From positions 992,001 to 1,056,000 of the forward strand of contig JBLXFH010000001.1 in NCBI GenBank assembly GCA_048262255.1: a stretch of DNA of 64,000 nucleotides, given 5' to 3'. This DNA comes from JABMNT01 sp048262255 (GTDB taxonomy: Bacteria; Pseudomonadota; Alphaproteobacteria; Rhodospirillales; Casp-alpha2). The position numbers were made by a program, and so were the translations under genes. Under the pieces are notes generated by a model, which worked only from the letters and a program-made list of their open reading frames with translations, was not told where the DNA came from and ran no database searches. Positions 25,103 to 33,217 of this stretch are shown here, piece by piece (the stretch's first letter is position 1; every line of letters starts with the position of its first letter).

Positions 25103-27199
25103 CTAGCTTTCAAACGCCGCCATGATGGCGCTGCGGGTCAACGGCAGGCGGCGCACCCGGACCCCCAGCGCACGGAAGACGGCATTGCCGATGGCGGCGG
25201 CAGTCGGGCCCTGAGCCGCTTCGGCGACACCCAATGGCGGCGCTTCGGGATGGGCAATGAGCTCGACAGTTGTTTCCGGTATTTCGCTGAATTTGAGGAT
25301 CGGGTAGTTCTCCCAGTCCTTAGAGACAATGGCTTCGCCCTCGAACCGGACTTCTTCTTTCAGGGTCCAACTCATGGCCTGGATCATGCCGCCTTCAATC
25401 TGGTGCAGAATGCCGTCGGGGTTGATCGCTTCGCCGCCATCGCAGACCGCCCACAAGTTGGTAACCCGGATATCCGGATCGGAATCGACACGCGCCGCCA
25501 CGGCGCAATAGGCGCCGGTGTTCTTGTAGCGGGCGAAGGCAATGCCGGTGCCGATGCCTTCACCGCGTTTGCCTGGCCAGTTGGCCAGTTCGGCGACGCG
25601 TCGAATGACGGCTTGAGCGCGCGGATCATCAAGGTGCTCAAGCCGGAAATCGACGGCATCATGCTTCAGTTCATCAGCCATATCGTCCATCAGGGTTTCA
25701 ATGGCAAAGACATTGATAAAAGCACCGAGCCCGCGGATTGATGATGTCCTGTAGGGCAGGCTTTGGACGATGGTTTTACTGGTTCGCATATGGGGGATGG
25801 CATAATAAGGCAGGGCGTTGCGCTCGGCGCTGTTGGTACCGTCTCCGGCGACGGGTATCGGCGGCGCTCCATCGATGTATTCGGCTGCCAGCATGTTGGG
25901 GTTGCCGCCGCGCCCCGGCCGTTGGCCAAAGGGCTGACAGGTAATATCGACACAAAAAGCCTCAATCCGTCCGGCATCGTTGACCACCGCCACAGCCTTC
26001 GTGACAGCGCCAGTGCCGACGGGAGACGATGCCAGTTCGTCAGCGCGGCTCCACAGCAGGCGAACGGGTACCCCAGGCACGGCCCGGGCCAGAAGGGCGG
26101 CGTCCAGCGCCGCGTCATCGGCCCCGTTATGGCCGTAGCATCCGGCACCGGGGCTATGGATTACGTCAATCCGCTTGGCATCTATTTTAAGCGCAGTGGC
26201 CAGGGCGCCCTGCAGGGGATAGACCCCCTGGCTGTGAGTCCAAACCGTCAGATGGTCGTCTGCCTCCCATTGGGCGATGGCGCAGGCAGGCCCGATCGAG
26301 GCGTGCGCCACATAGGGTCGGGCTACCTGAGTCTCAAAGCGCTGGCCGGAGGCTGAAGTGATGTCGCCGGTTTCATGGGTGACCTGAGCGGGTTCCCCGA
26401 CCTCATACAGACTGGCGACGGGGTCCGCAGGTGCCGGGTGGCCAGAAGACCAGGTGGTTGTCCGCTCGGCGGTTTTGAGGGCTGCCAGTGCCTGTTCCTC
26501 GCGCTTGGCGATGACGCCGAGAAAGGCCCCGTTGCGAACCACGGCTTCGATCCCATCGCGGGCCTCAAGGGCAGCGATGTCGACATCCTCAATGCGAGCC
26601 CGGCGCGATGGCGGATGCAGAACCCGGCCATGGCACATGTTCTCAAACACCAGATCGTGAATAAAACCGCTGCCAGCGAGTTTCTCCGGCAAATCAATAC
26701 GGGCCAGTGACTGACCGCTCAAATGGCGTTGGCTTGCTGCTTTCGGCTGGGCGTGATCCAGGACCGGGCAGGCCAGATCGACGGTTTTTGCCAGCGCCCA
26801 CCAGGTCAGTCCGGTGGGTGCGCCAGCCCGTAGGATTTGACCGTTCTCGACACTCAGATCGGCGGTCTCCGCCTGCAGTAATTTGGCGGCCTCGACCAGC
26901 AGGACATGGCGGGCTGCCGATGCGGCCATCCTCAACGCCATGCCGCCGACAGCGATGGAACGGCTGCCGGTGGTGAAGCCTTCGTTGGGTGCGGAACGGG
27001 TGTCGCCGGCGACAAGGCGGGTCTGCTGGGCAGAGACATCCAGCTCATCGGCAGCAATCTGGGTCAGTGCTGTGGCGTTTCCCTGTCCCAGTTCAACACG
27101 ACCGGAACGGATTTCGACAGTGCCGTCATCAGAAAAACCGATCCAGTGTTCAATGGATGGATGGTCGAGCAGGGGCTCGGGAACTGAAGCCGGGCTCAT
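25103..27199 (-). CDS. Molybdenum-hydroxylase large subunit (isoquinoline 1-oxidoreductase beta-like)
   Basis: A 698-residue molybdopterin-binding subunit of the xanthine dehydrogenase family. 'RSGRVELGQGNATALTQIAADELDV' and 'TTGSRSIAVGGMALRMAASAARHVLLVEAAKLL' lie near the N-terminus, 'CYGHNGADDAALDAALLARAVPGVPVRLLWSRADE' in the middle, and 'GVAEAAQGPTAAAIGNAVFRALGVRVRRLPL' near the end, where the catalytic Glu lies in 'GVAEAA'. The order suggests a circularly rearranged IorB-like chain. No Tat signal is seen, unlike many IorB proteins, so it should be cytoplasmic. I start it at the ATG at 27199, which overlaps the small-subunit stop (ATGA) and has GGGAG upstream. It would hydroxylate an N-heterocycle or aldehyde. 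Confidence 0.85.
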   Translation of the reverse strand: MSPASVPEPLLDHPSIEHWIGFSDDGTVEIRSGRVELGQGNATALTQIAADELDVSAQQTRLVAGDTRSAPNEGFTTGSRSIAVGGMALRMAASAARHVLLVEAAKLLQAETADLSVENGQILRAGAPTGLTWWALAKTVDLACPVLDHAQPKAASQRHLSGQSLARIDLPEKLAGSGFIHDLVFENMCHGRVLHPPSRRARIEDVDIAALEARDGIEAVVRNGAFLGVIAKREEQALAALKTAERTTTWSSGHPAPADPVASLYEVGEPAQVTHETGDITSASGQRFETQVARPYVAHASIGPACAIAQWEADDHLTVWTHSQGVYPLQGALATALKIDAKRIDVIHSPGAGCYGHNGADDAALDAALLARAVPGVPVRLLWSRADELASSPVGTGAVTKAVAVVNDAGRIEAFCVDITCQPFGQRPGRGGNPNMLAAEYIDGAPPIPVAGDGTNSAERNALPYYAIPHMRTSKTIVQSLPYRTSSIRGLGAFINVFAIETLMDDMADELKHDAVDFRLEHLDDPRAQAVIRRVAELANWPGKRGEGIGTGIAFARYKNTGAYCAVAARVDSDPDIRVTNLWAVCDGGEAINPDGILHQIEGGMIQAMSWTLKEEVRFEGEAIVSKDWENYPILKFSEIPETTVELIAHPEAPPLGVAEAAQGPTAAAIGNAVFRALGVRVRRLPLTRSAIMAAFES

Positions 27200-27678
27200 T
27201 GTGGCGGCTCTCCCATAGCGTTGGCAGCGCGGGTCAGTGCACGCAGGATGCGGGGGTGCGATCCGCACCGGCACAGATGACCGTCAAGTGCTGAGGCAAT
27301 CTCGGCCCGGCTTGGGTTTGGTTTGTCATCCAGTAGAGCCTTCGCCCGCATGATAATCCCGGTCATGCAGTAGCCGCACTGGCCTGCCTGCTCATCAAGC
27401 ATGGCTTGCTGGATTGGATGGGGACGGCCGTTTTCGCCGCCAAGACCTTCGACCGTCTGGATGCTGGATTGCGCGGCAAGTTCGAGCGAGATATCGCAAG
27501 ACTGTACGGGTTGGCCGTCCATCAGTACCGTGCAGGCGCCGCAATCACCCTGCCCGCAGCCAAACCGGGCCCCTTTTAAATTGAGATCATTGCGTAAAAC
27601 ATAAAGCAAAGGGGTTGCGGCGGTGGCCGAGACCTGCATCTGTTTGCCGTTGATATGGAGTTGAAAGGTTTGTGTCAT
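27196..27678 (-). CDS. Molybdenum-hydroxylase [2Fe-2S] subunit (IorA-like)
   Basis: A 160-residue small subunit with two iron-sulfur clusters. The plant-ferredoxin-like cluster is bound by 'CGQGDCGACTVLMDGQPVQSC', and the C-terminal helical domain binds the second with 'CGYCMTGIIM' and 'GHLCRCGSHPRI'. It passes electrons from the molybdenum site of the next subunit to an acceptor; no FAD subunit gene adjoins, as in quinoline/isoquinoline-type two-subunit enzymes that donate to cytochromes. The stop codon overlaps the large-subunit start by four bases, coupling their translation. No cofactor-maturation (XdhC/MocA) gene lies next to it in this window. Confidence 0.92.
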   Translation of the reverse strand: MTQTFQLHINGKQMQVSATAATPLLYVLRNDLNLKGARFGCGQGDCGACTVLMDGQPVQSCDISLELAAQSSIQTVEGLGGENGRPHPIQQAMLDEQAGQCGYCMTGIIMRAKALLDDKPNPSRAEIASALDGHLCRCGSHPRILRALTRAANAMGEPPQ

Positions 27679-28053
27679 GGATACGGGCTTTCTCTTGGGT
27701 TGTACGGCTTAAGGGCTATGAAAACGGGCCAGTTTTGGATAAGTGAAACCGAAAGAGGGAACGGATGAAAACCAAGAGTAAATAAACCAGACTTTTAAAA
27801 CAACTCTGTTAACGGGCAGAGTTCTCTGAGAATTAGACCTCTATTAGATGATGTAAAAACAGGCATATTATATAAACTGCCTATTATTTATTCAGATTGT
27901 CATATAGCATCATATTCAGACCCGTACGCTTATGCCGGAAACCTTTGATTAACTAGAAAATATATTAAATCTATTTATTGGCATATATTTTGCGAAGTTT
28001 AAGGCATGACGCCCTGTTAGGTGCAACGCTTGAACAGAGTGCCGCTTAAGAAA

Positions 28054-28095
28054 CGCCCGTCTGTTGATAACAGCAGAGACTTAAAATAAAGGGCG
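28054..28095 (+). promoter_or_regulatory. Possible structured 5' leader of the GGDEF-EAL gene
   Basis: CGCCC (28054-28058) can pair with GGGCG (28091-28095). Inside it, CTGTT (28061-28065) pairs with AACAG (28069-28073) around a 3-base loop, or GTCT with AGAC (28059-28062/28077-28080), giving two competing inner hairpins. It does not match a c-di-GMP riboswitch sequence that I know. Whether it is a real RNA element is uncertain. Confidence 0.3.
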
Positions 28096-28124
28096 ATTTG
28101 TGTTTTTGTTGATAAGGGGGGTGC

Positions 28125-28184
28125 ATGAATCCTCGGTCGTTGTTGGCTGGTCGGCATCAGCTGATTGTGAACAGCTTGCTATGA
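28125..28184 (+). CDS. Possible 19-residue leader ORF
   Basis: ATG at 28125 is preceded by AAGGGGGG (28114-28121) and opens 19 codons (MNPRSLLAGRHQLIVNSLL) ending in TGA at 28182-28184. The stop overlaps the AAAGGGG ribosome site of the downstream GGDEF-EAL gene (start 28197), so translation of the leader could affect initiation there. No similarity is recognised. It could be a coupling ORF or chance. Confidence 0.35.
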   Translation: MNPRSLLAGRHQLIVNSLL

Positions 28185-28196
28185 AAGGGGATAAGC

Positions 28197-30329
28197 ATGG
28201 ACAGTCAACCGATAGGATATCTGGACGACAAGGTTGACCGCCAAAATATCTTCAATTTTTCAAGGCATAAACAGCTCGTCCTGTGGTTCTGCTTAAAACC
28301 TCAACAGAAACAAAAACTGGCTCGTCATCTTGATAATAACGAGACCTGTATGGCCCATTTTGTCGACAATGTTGAGGATATGACGGGGCGGGCCGCACTC
28401 AAAAGCCCTGATGCGATTGTTGTTGATATCACAGGAGGCTCCGAGGAAGACTATCGAAACCTTGCAAAAACCTGTGAACAAACCAAACCCGTGCCCGTGA
28501 TTGCGATTGGTGATTCTTATGAGGAGGAGTCGGCTTGTCTGGCCTTCGACGCCGGGGTTGAAGATCTGGTTGCCCTTGAAGAGGCAAAGCCCCGGCATTT
28601 GCTGCGGGTCATCGGCTATGCGGTTATTCGCAACCGAAACCTGCTGAAAGCCAGTGCATTTGAGCTGCGCCACAGCGGAATTATTGAAAACGCGACGGAG
28701 GGCATTTTCCAAACGACCCCGAAAGGCCGCTATATACTGGCAAACCCGGCGCTCGCAACGCTTTATGGATTTGCGACGCCCGAAGATATGATGAGCGGGC
28801 TGGTTGATATTGGCACACAGCTCTATGTGGATTCTTCCCGGCGCACGGAATTTACCCGGCTTATGCTTGAAAATGATGCGGTCTTCAATTTTGAAAGCCG
28901 AATCCGGCGAAAGGACGGCAGTGAAATCTGGATTTCCGAAAATGCCCGCGCCGTGCGCGATGAGCAGGGAGATATCCTGTATTACGAGGGGTTCGTGCGC
29001 AACATTTCGGAACGCAAACGCAACGAGGAACAGCTGCGTTATCTGGCGCAGCGCGACCCGCTGACCGGCCTGCCGAACCGCAACCTGTTTCAGGAGAGGC
29101 TGGCCGAAGCTATTCAGACAGCGGATGCCAATAGCACCAAGGTCGGTATTTTGTTTGTTGACCTTGATAACTTCAAAACGATTAATGACACCATGGGTCA
29201 CCCGGTGGGCGATGTTGTCCTGCAAAAAGTGGCGGAGCGTCTTGTCTCCAGTACCAGCGCGGTCGATACCGTTGCACGCCTGGGCGGCGATGAGTTTGCC
29301 ATCGTCCTGCCGGATATCAGAAGCCCGGAGATCGTAGCCCGGGTGGCGTCACGTATTCTTGACACACTGTCCACACCGATCGAAATGACCCAGCGCCAGA
29401 TATATACATCCGGCAGTATCGGAATTTCGATCTACCCGACCAACGGGTCCTCAATCGCTGAATTGATGCAGAATGTTGATACCGCTGCCTATCACGCCAA
29501 AAACATCGGTCGCAATCGTTACCAGTTTTATTCTGAAGTCTTGAGTACCCAGGCTCTGCGACGGCTGGAAATCGAAAATGGTTTGCGACAGGGGCTCGAA
29601 AAGAAGGAGTTCTCCTTATGTTATCAGCCGAAAGTAGACCTGAGTAATCGGCAAATTATTGGCGCAGAGGCACTGCTCCGCTGGGAAAACGATAGCCTGG
29701 GCTCGGTCCGTCCAGACGAGTTTATTCCCATTGCTGAAGATATGGGACTGATTATACCCATCGGAGAGTGGGTCATAAACGAAGTCTGCCGGACAGCAAT
29801 GGCATGGCTCAACGAAGGTTTGAATCCCGGTTGTATCGCATTAAACGTATCGGCCCGTCAGTTTCGCAATAAGAACCTTTATGATGACATCACCAGAGCC
29901 CTTGAAACCTCCGGGCTTCTGCCAGGTCATCTCGAACTGGAACTGACCGAAAGCGCGTTGGTTGATCATATCGACGAAACGGTCGAATTGCTGAACAAGT
30001 TTGGCAAGCTGGGGATTCGTATCAGTATCGATGATTTTGGCACCGGTTATAGTTCACTGAGCTATCTGAAGCGGTTTCCCCTGTCCACCCTGAAAATTGA
30101 CCGCTCTTTTATTATTGGCCTGCCGGAAGACCAGGAAGATGTTGCGATCACCAAGGCGATCATCAATCTGAGCCACAGCCTCGACTTGAAGGTGGTTGCG
30201 GAAGGTATTGAAACACCGTCACAATCGGCATTTCTGAAAGCCCTGAATTGCGAGTATGGGCAGGGGTATCTTTTCGCCAAACCACTTACCGCATCCGAGT
30301 TTCGCAATCGGCTAATCTCCGGCATTTAA
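28197..30329 (+). CDS. PAS-GGDEF-EAL cyclic-di-GMP signalling protein
   Basis: A 710-residue cytoplasmic protein. Residues about 30-150 look like a degenerate receiver domain, about 160-275 form a PAS domain ('IIENATEGIFQTTPKGRYILANPALATLYGF', ending 'VRNISERKRNEEQLRYLAQRDPLTGLPNRN'), about 290-450 are GGDEF, and about 460-710 are EAL. The cyclase motif is an intact 'GGDEF' (363-367), but the inhibitory RxxD site reads SAVD, so product inhibition is probably absent. The phosphodiesterase motif 'EALLRW' (Glu near 491) and 'DDFGTGYSSLSYL' (Asp 612/613) are intact, so it may make or break c-di-GMP depending on the PAS input. AAAGGGG precedes the ATG. Confidence 0.93.
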   Translation: MDSQPIGYLDDKVDRQNIFNFSRHKQLVLWFCLKPQQKQKLARHLDNNETCMAHFVDNVEDMTGRAALKSPDAIVVDITGGSEEDYRNLAKTCEQTKPVPVIAIGDSYEEESACLAFDAGVEDLVALEEAKPRHLLRVIGYAVIRNRNLLKASAFELRHSGIIENATEGIFQTTPKGRYILANPALATLYGFATPEDMMSGLVDIGTQLYVDSSRRTEFTRLMLENDAVFNFESRIRRKDGSEIWISENARAVRDEQGDILYYEGFVRNISERKRNEEQLRYLAQRDPLTGLPNRNLFQERLAEAIQTADANSTKVGILFVDLDNFKTINDTMGHPVGDVVLQKVAERLVSSTSAVDTVARLGGDEFAIVLPDIRSPEIVARVASRILDTLSTPIEMTQRQIYTSGSIGISIYPTNGSSIAELMQNVDTAAYHAKNIGRNRYQFYSEVLSTQALRRLEIENGLRQGLEKKEFSLCYQPKVDLSNRQIIGAEALLRWENDSLGSVRPDEFIPIAEDMGLIIPIGEWVINEVCRTAMAWLNEGLNPGCIALNVSARQFRNKNLYDDITRALETSGLLPGHLELELTESALVDHIDETVELLNKFGKLGIRISIDDFGTGYSSLSYLKRFPLSTLKIDRSFIIGLPEDQEDVAITKAIINLSHSLDLKVVAEGIETPSQSAFLKALNCEYGQGYLFAKPLTASEFRNRLISGI

Positions 30330-30429
30330 AGCCGCCAGCAGGCGCAAAGCGACTTTGTGGAGTTGATCTCGGTGGCAATAGCCCGCAGAATACAGATAAT
30401 CAGAAACGCAACTGCAACAGGAGATCGCT

Positions 30430-30717
30430 GTGTCGAATGAAGGTTACCATGAGCCCGTTAAGGATCTGTCCGATGAAACAATGGACATGCACAGGGCTAT
30501 TGTTTCCCTGATGGAGGAGCTGGAGGCTGTGGACTGGTACAATCAGCGGGTAGACGCCTGTAAGGATGAAGACCTGAAAGCCATTCTGGCCCATAACCGC
30601 GATGAGGAAAAAGAGCATGCGGCAATGATGCTCGAATGGATTCGCCGAAAGGACCCGACCTTCGATAAGGAACTGCGCGACTACGTCTTTACCGATAAAC
30701 CGATCGCCCACAAATAA
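30430..30717 (+). CDS. EncFtn-type ferritin-like protein (no cargo tail)
   Basis: A 95-residue two-helix protein matching, from memory, the encapsulated ferritin of Rhodospirillum rubrum: 'HRAIVSLMEELEAVDWYNQRVDACKD' and 'AILAHNRDEEKEHAAMMLEWIRRKDP'. Iron-site residues corresponding to Glu32, Glu62 and His65 of that protein are present as Glu30, Glu60 and His63, and Glu29, Glu32 and Trp36 are kept. Such proteins form annular decamers with ferroxidase activity at subunit interfaces. The chain stops right after 'VFTDKPIAHK', so the C-terminal extension that docks cargo in the encapsulin shell is missing, and no encapsulin gene lies nearby. GTG start with AGGAGA at 30419-30424. Confidence 0.88.
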   Translation: MSNEGYHEPVKDLSDETMDMHRAIVSLMEELEAVDWYNQRVDACKDEDLKAILAHNRDEEKEHAAMMLEWIRRKDPTFDKELRDYVFTDKPIAHK

Positions 30718-30762
30718 CCGATTCGCGGTGGTCGTGGTTCGGATGCAGACCGGACAGGCCGC

Positions 30763-32049
30763 CTAGTTGTCTTTCGCCAGACGAAGCCCGGAGAACTGCC
30801 AGCGCTGATGCGGATAGAAGAAGTTGCGGTAGCTGGCGCGGATGTGGTTGGCCGGGGTGACGCAGGAGCCACCCCGCAAAACCATCTGCCCGGACATGAA
30901 CTTGCCGTTGTATTCGCTGGCGACCCCGGCGATGGGTTTGAAACCGGGATAGGCCATATAGGGGCTTGATGTCCATTCCCACACATCGCCGTACATTTGT
31001 GTAAGCGCCGCCGGATGGTCGGAGGATGGACGCGGCCGGTAGAGTTTTCTGTCGGCAAAATTTCCCTGTAATGGTAAATCCTGTGCGGCAATCTCCCATT
31101 CAAACTCCGTCGGCAGCCGGCACCCGGCCCAGCGTGCGTAGGCATCGGCTTCAAAAAAACTGATATGACTGATTGGCGCATCTTCATCGACCGGCCGGAT
31201 GCCGTGTAAGGTCATGGACCACCACTGATCGTTGCGCTGTTCCCAGTAGAGCGGTTCATTGAGGCTGTGTTCCTGAACCATGGCCCAGCCGTCGGCCAGC
31301 CAGAGAAGTGGGTCTGTGTAACCGCCCGCCTCCATAAAGCCGATCCAGTCGCCAATCGTGACTGGTCGCGCGGCCAGTTGGAAAGGTTGGATCAGCACGT
31401 CATGGCGGGGGCCTTCACAATCAAAGGCGAAGCCCTGACCATCGTGTCCGGCCTGATATATGCCCCCGTCAAAACGGGCCCAGGTCATGTCCGGTGCGGT
31501 CGAGTCCGGCAGGGGCAGGGGCACCGGAGCCCGATACTCCGGATTGAGCGGGTTTTGTGCAAACAAATGCAGTAAATCCGTCAATAACAGCTCCTGATGC
31601 TGTTGTTCATGGTTCAATCCGAGTGTGATGGAGTCAATCAGCGCATCAGATAAAGTCATTTCGCGCATCAGGCGTTGCATGGCATCGTCGATATGGGCGC
31701 GATAGGCGAAGACTTGCTCCAGTGTGGGACGGGTCAACATGCCCCGGCGTGGGCGGGCATGGCGGGGGCCCATGGCTTCGTAATAGGAGTTGAACAGGTA
31801 ATGAAAGGTCTCATCGAAGGGTTCGTAGGCCGGCAGATGAGGGCGCAGGATAACCGCTTCGAAAAACCAGGACGTGTGGGCCAGGTGCCATTTCGACGGA
31901 CTGGCATCGGGCATGGATTGAACCGTGGCATCGGCGTCGGACAAACCATCAACCAGAGCAAGGCTGTCGGTCCGGATCTCCTGATAGCGGCTGGCAAGAG
32001 CGCCTGAATTAATTTCTGTGGTTGCTGCGTGGCGATTTTGGTTGACCAT
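30763..32049 (-). CDS. egtB: Ergothioneine sulfoxide synthase EgtB
   Basis: A 428-residue non-haem iron enzyme that joins a thiol (cysteine or gamma-glutamylcysteine) to the imidazole carbon of hercynine using O2. The N-terminal DinB-like domain carries the three-His iron site: His58 in 'KWHLAHTSWFFE' and His147/His151 in 'NHEQQHQELL'. The C-terminal half is the formylglycine-generating-enzyme-like fold ('LPTEFEWEIAA', 'GDVWEWTSSPY', 'VLRGGSCVTP', 'RNFFYPHQRWQFSGLRLAKD'). GGAGGGGG just before the ATG at 32049 fixes the start, which lies 22 bases after the egtD stop; a longer upstream frame is not coding. No EgtA, EgtC or EgtE homologue is in the window. Confidence 0.93.
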   Translation of the reverse strand: MVNQNRHAATTEINSGALASRYQEIRTDSLALVDGLSDADATVQSMPDASPSKWHLAHTSWFFEAVILRPHLPAYEPFDETFHYLFNSYYEAMGPRHARPRRGMLTRPTLEQVFAYRAHIDDAMQRLMREMTLSDALIDSITLGLNHEQQHQELLLTDLLHLFAQNPLNPEYRAPVPLPLPDSTAPDMTWARFDGGIYQAGHDGQGFAFDCEGPRHDVLIQPFQLAARPVTIGDWIGFMEAGGYTDPLLWLADGWAMVQEHSLNEPLYWEQRNDQWWSMTLHGIRPVDEDAPISHISFFEADAYARWAGCRLPTEFEWEIAAQDLPLQGNFADRKLYRPRPSSDHPAALTQMYGDVWEWTSSPYMAYPGFKPIAGVASEYNGKFMSGQMVLRGGSCVTPANHIRASYRNFFYPHQRWQFSGLRLAKDN

Positions 32050-32071
32050 TTTGCCCCCTCCGGTCGGGTCT

Positions 32072-33040
32072 TTAGCTGGCAGAAAGATAATGTACGGAAA
32101 ACAGGTCCTGTGGGTCTGTCCAAGCGTGGGCCGGACGGAAACCGGCGGACGTCGCCAGGTCCCTGAAGCTCTGCAGCGTGTATTTATAGGAGTTCTCCGT
32201 ATGGATCGTTTCGCCCTTGGCAAAGGAGAAGGTTTGATCGGCGACCCCGATCAACTGATCGCGGTTGCTGACCAGATGCATTTCGATGCGGTTATCCTGC
32301 GGGTTGAAAAAGGCGGAATGATCAAAGGCGGCCAAATCAAAACCGGTTCCCAGTTCGCGGTTGCTGCGGGCCAGAATGTTTTTATTAAAGCGCGCCGTCA
32401 CACCTTTTGCGTCGTCATAAGCGGCGTTCAAGACCGGAAGGTCCTTGACCAGATCAACCCCGATCAGCAGCCCGCCGCCATCAAGTTTATGGCGGACCCG
32501 GCTAAGAAACGCGAGGGCTTCATCCGGGGTGAAGTTTCCAATAGTTGAGCCCGGATAAAAGCCGACGTAATGGCCGTCTGCAATGTCGGGTAAAGAAAAA
32601 TCAGAGGTATAATCAGCGCAAATGGCGGTCACCGGAATGTCCGGAAAATCGGCGGAAAACGATGTCGCGGATTGCAGTAAATGGTCGCGCGAAATATCAA
32701 TGGGGACATAACCCTTTGGCGCTTCAAGGGCCTTCATCAGGGTTCTCACCTTGATGCTGGAGCCACTGCCAAACTCGACAAGATGGCAGTTCGCGCCGAC
32801 AGCACGGGCCATGGCCTGCTTGTCATGCTCTAGAATCCCCAGTTCGGTGCGTGTCGGGTAATATTCATCCAACTGACAAATCTCGTCGAACAGTTGCGAG
32901 CCTGCTGCGTCATAAAAAAACTTGGCCGGCAGGGTTTTCTGTTTTTTCGAAAGTCCCGCAACAACAGCGCCCAGAAAGTCATCTTCACTGGGTTCAAGGT
33001 CATGAAAGTTTTTGAGGGATGCGGCGGGATTTGCAGACAT
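32072..33040 (-). CDS. egtD: L-histidine N-alpha-methyltransferase EgtD
   Basis: A 322-residue SAM-dependent enzyme that trimethylates histidine to hercynine, the first step of ergothioneine synthesis. Seen: 'LPAKFFYDAAGSQLFDEICQLDEYYPTRTELGIL' (family N-terminal signature), 'LVEFGSGSSIKVRTLMKAL' (SAM motif I), 'YVGFYPGSTIGNFTPDEA', 'LIGVDLVKD', and 'HLVSNRDQ' and 'ENSYKYTLQSF' near the end. The ATG at 33040 gives the standard length of the family (about 321); the frame continues upstream to 33109 but without a good ribosome site. It is first in the egtD-egtB operon and is divergent from a LysR gene, with an inverted repeat at 33153-33181 between them. Confidence 0.93.
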   Translation of the reverse strand: MSANPAASLKNFHDLEPSEDDFLGAVVAGLSKKQKTLPAKFFYDAAGSQLFDEICQLDEYYPTRTELGILEHDKQAMARAVGANCHLVEFGSGSSIKVRTLMKALEAPKGYVPIDISRDHLLQSATSFSADFPDIPVTAICADYTSDFSLPDIADGHYVGFYPGSTIGNFTPDEALAFLSRVRHKLDGGGLLIGVDLVKDLPVLNAAYDDAKGVTARFNKNILARSNRELGTGFDLAAFDHSAFFNPQDNRIEMHLVSNRDQLIGVADQTFSFAKGETIHTENSYKYTLQSFRDLATSAGFRPAHAWTDPQDLFSVHYLSAS

Positions 33041-33152
33041 GCGCAGGCTTTCATTTTGAGAACGGAAGATAACGGAGATTAAGATTTCACTTTTTGGTTC
33101 CTGCACCAAATAACAATCTGTTGATAGGCATATGTTAGAGGATTAAAAAAGA

Positions 33153-33181
33153 AACAGGTACCGTAAATATTGATACCTGTT
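33153..33181. promoter_or_regulatory. 29-base inverted repeat, likely LysR operator
   Basis: AACAGGTA (33153-33160) is mirrored by TACCTGTT (33174-33181). Adding the next two bases on each side gives 10-bp arms with one mismatch around a 9-base AT-rich centre. It lies between divergent egtD (start 33040) and the LysR gene (start 33218). The size and spacing suit a LysR dimer or tetramer site; which gene it controls is not shown. Confidence 0.6.
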
Positions 33182-33217
33182 GGTGCATTTTTGTTACAAA
33201 TGTCAGGAGAAATGGCT

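Larger units (their letters stand above)
27679..28196. other. AT-rich 518-base intergenic region
   Basis: This is the longest stretch without an annotated main gene. It holds divergent promoters for the molybdenum hydroxylase (minus) and the GGDEF-EAL protein (plus). A 7-bp hairpin AACTCTG/CAGAGTT sits at 27802-27823. The middle (27840-28000) is strongly AT-rich with no obvious frame. The right end (28010-28100) is more GC-rich and can fold (separate entry), and a short ORF with a ribosome site follows at 28125. No tRNA or mobile-element trace was seen. Confidence 0.6.

Noticed and set aside
27679..28196. c-di-GMP riboswitch (GEMM) before the GGDEF-EAL gene
   Set aside because: I could not find the conserved GEMM core or tetraloop-receptor pattern; only a generic hairpin is present.
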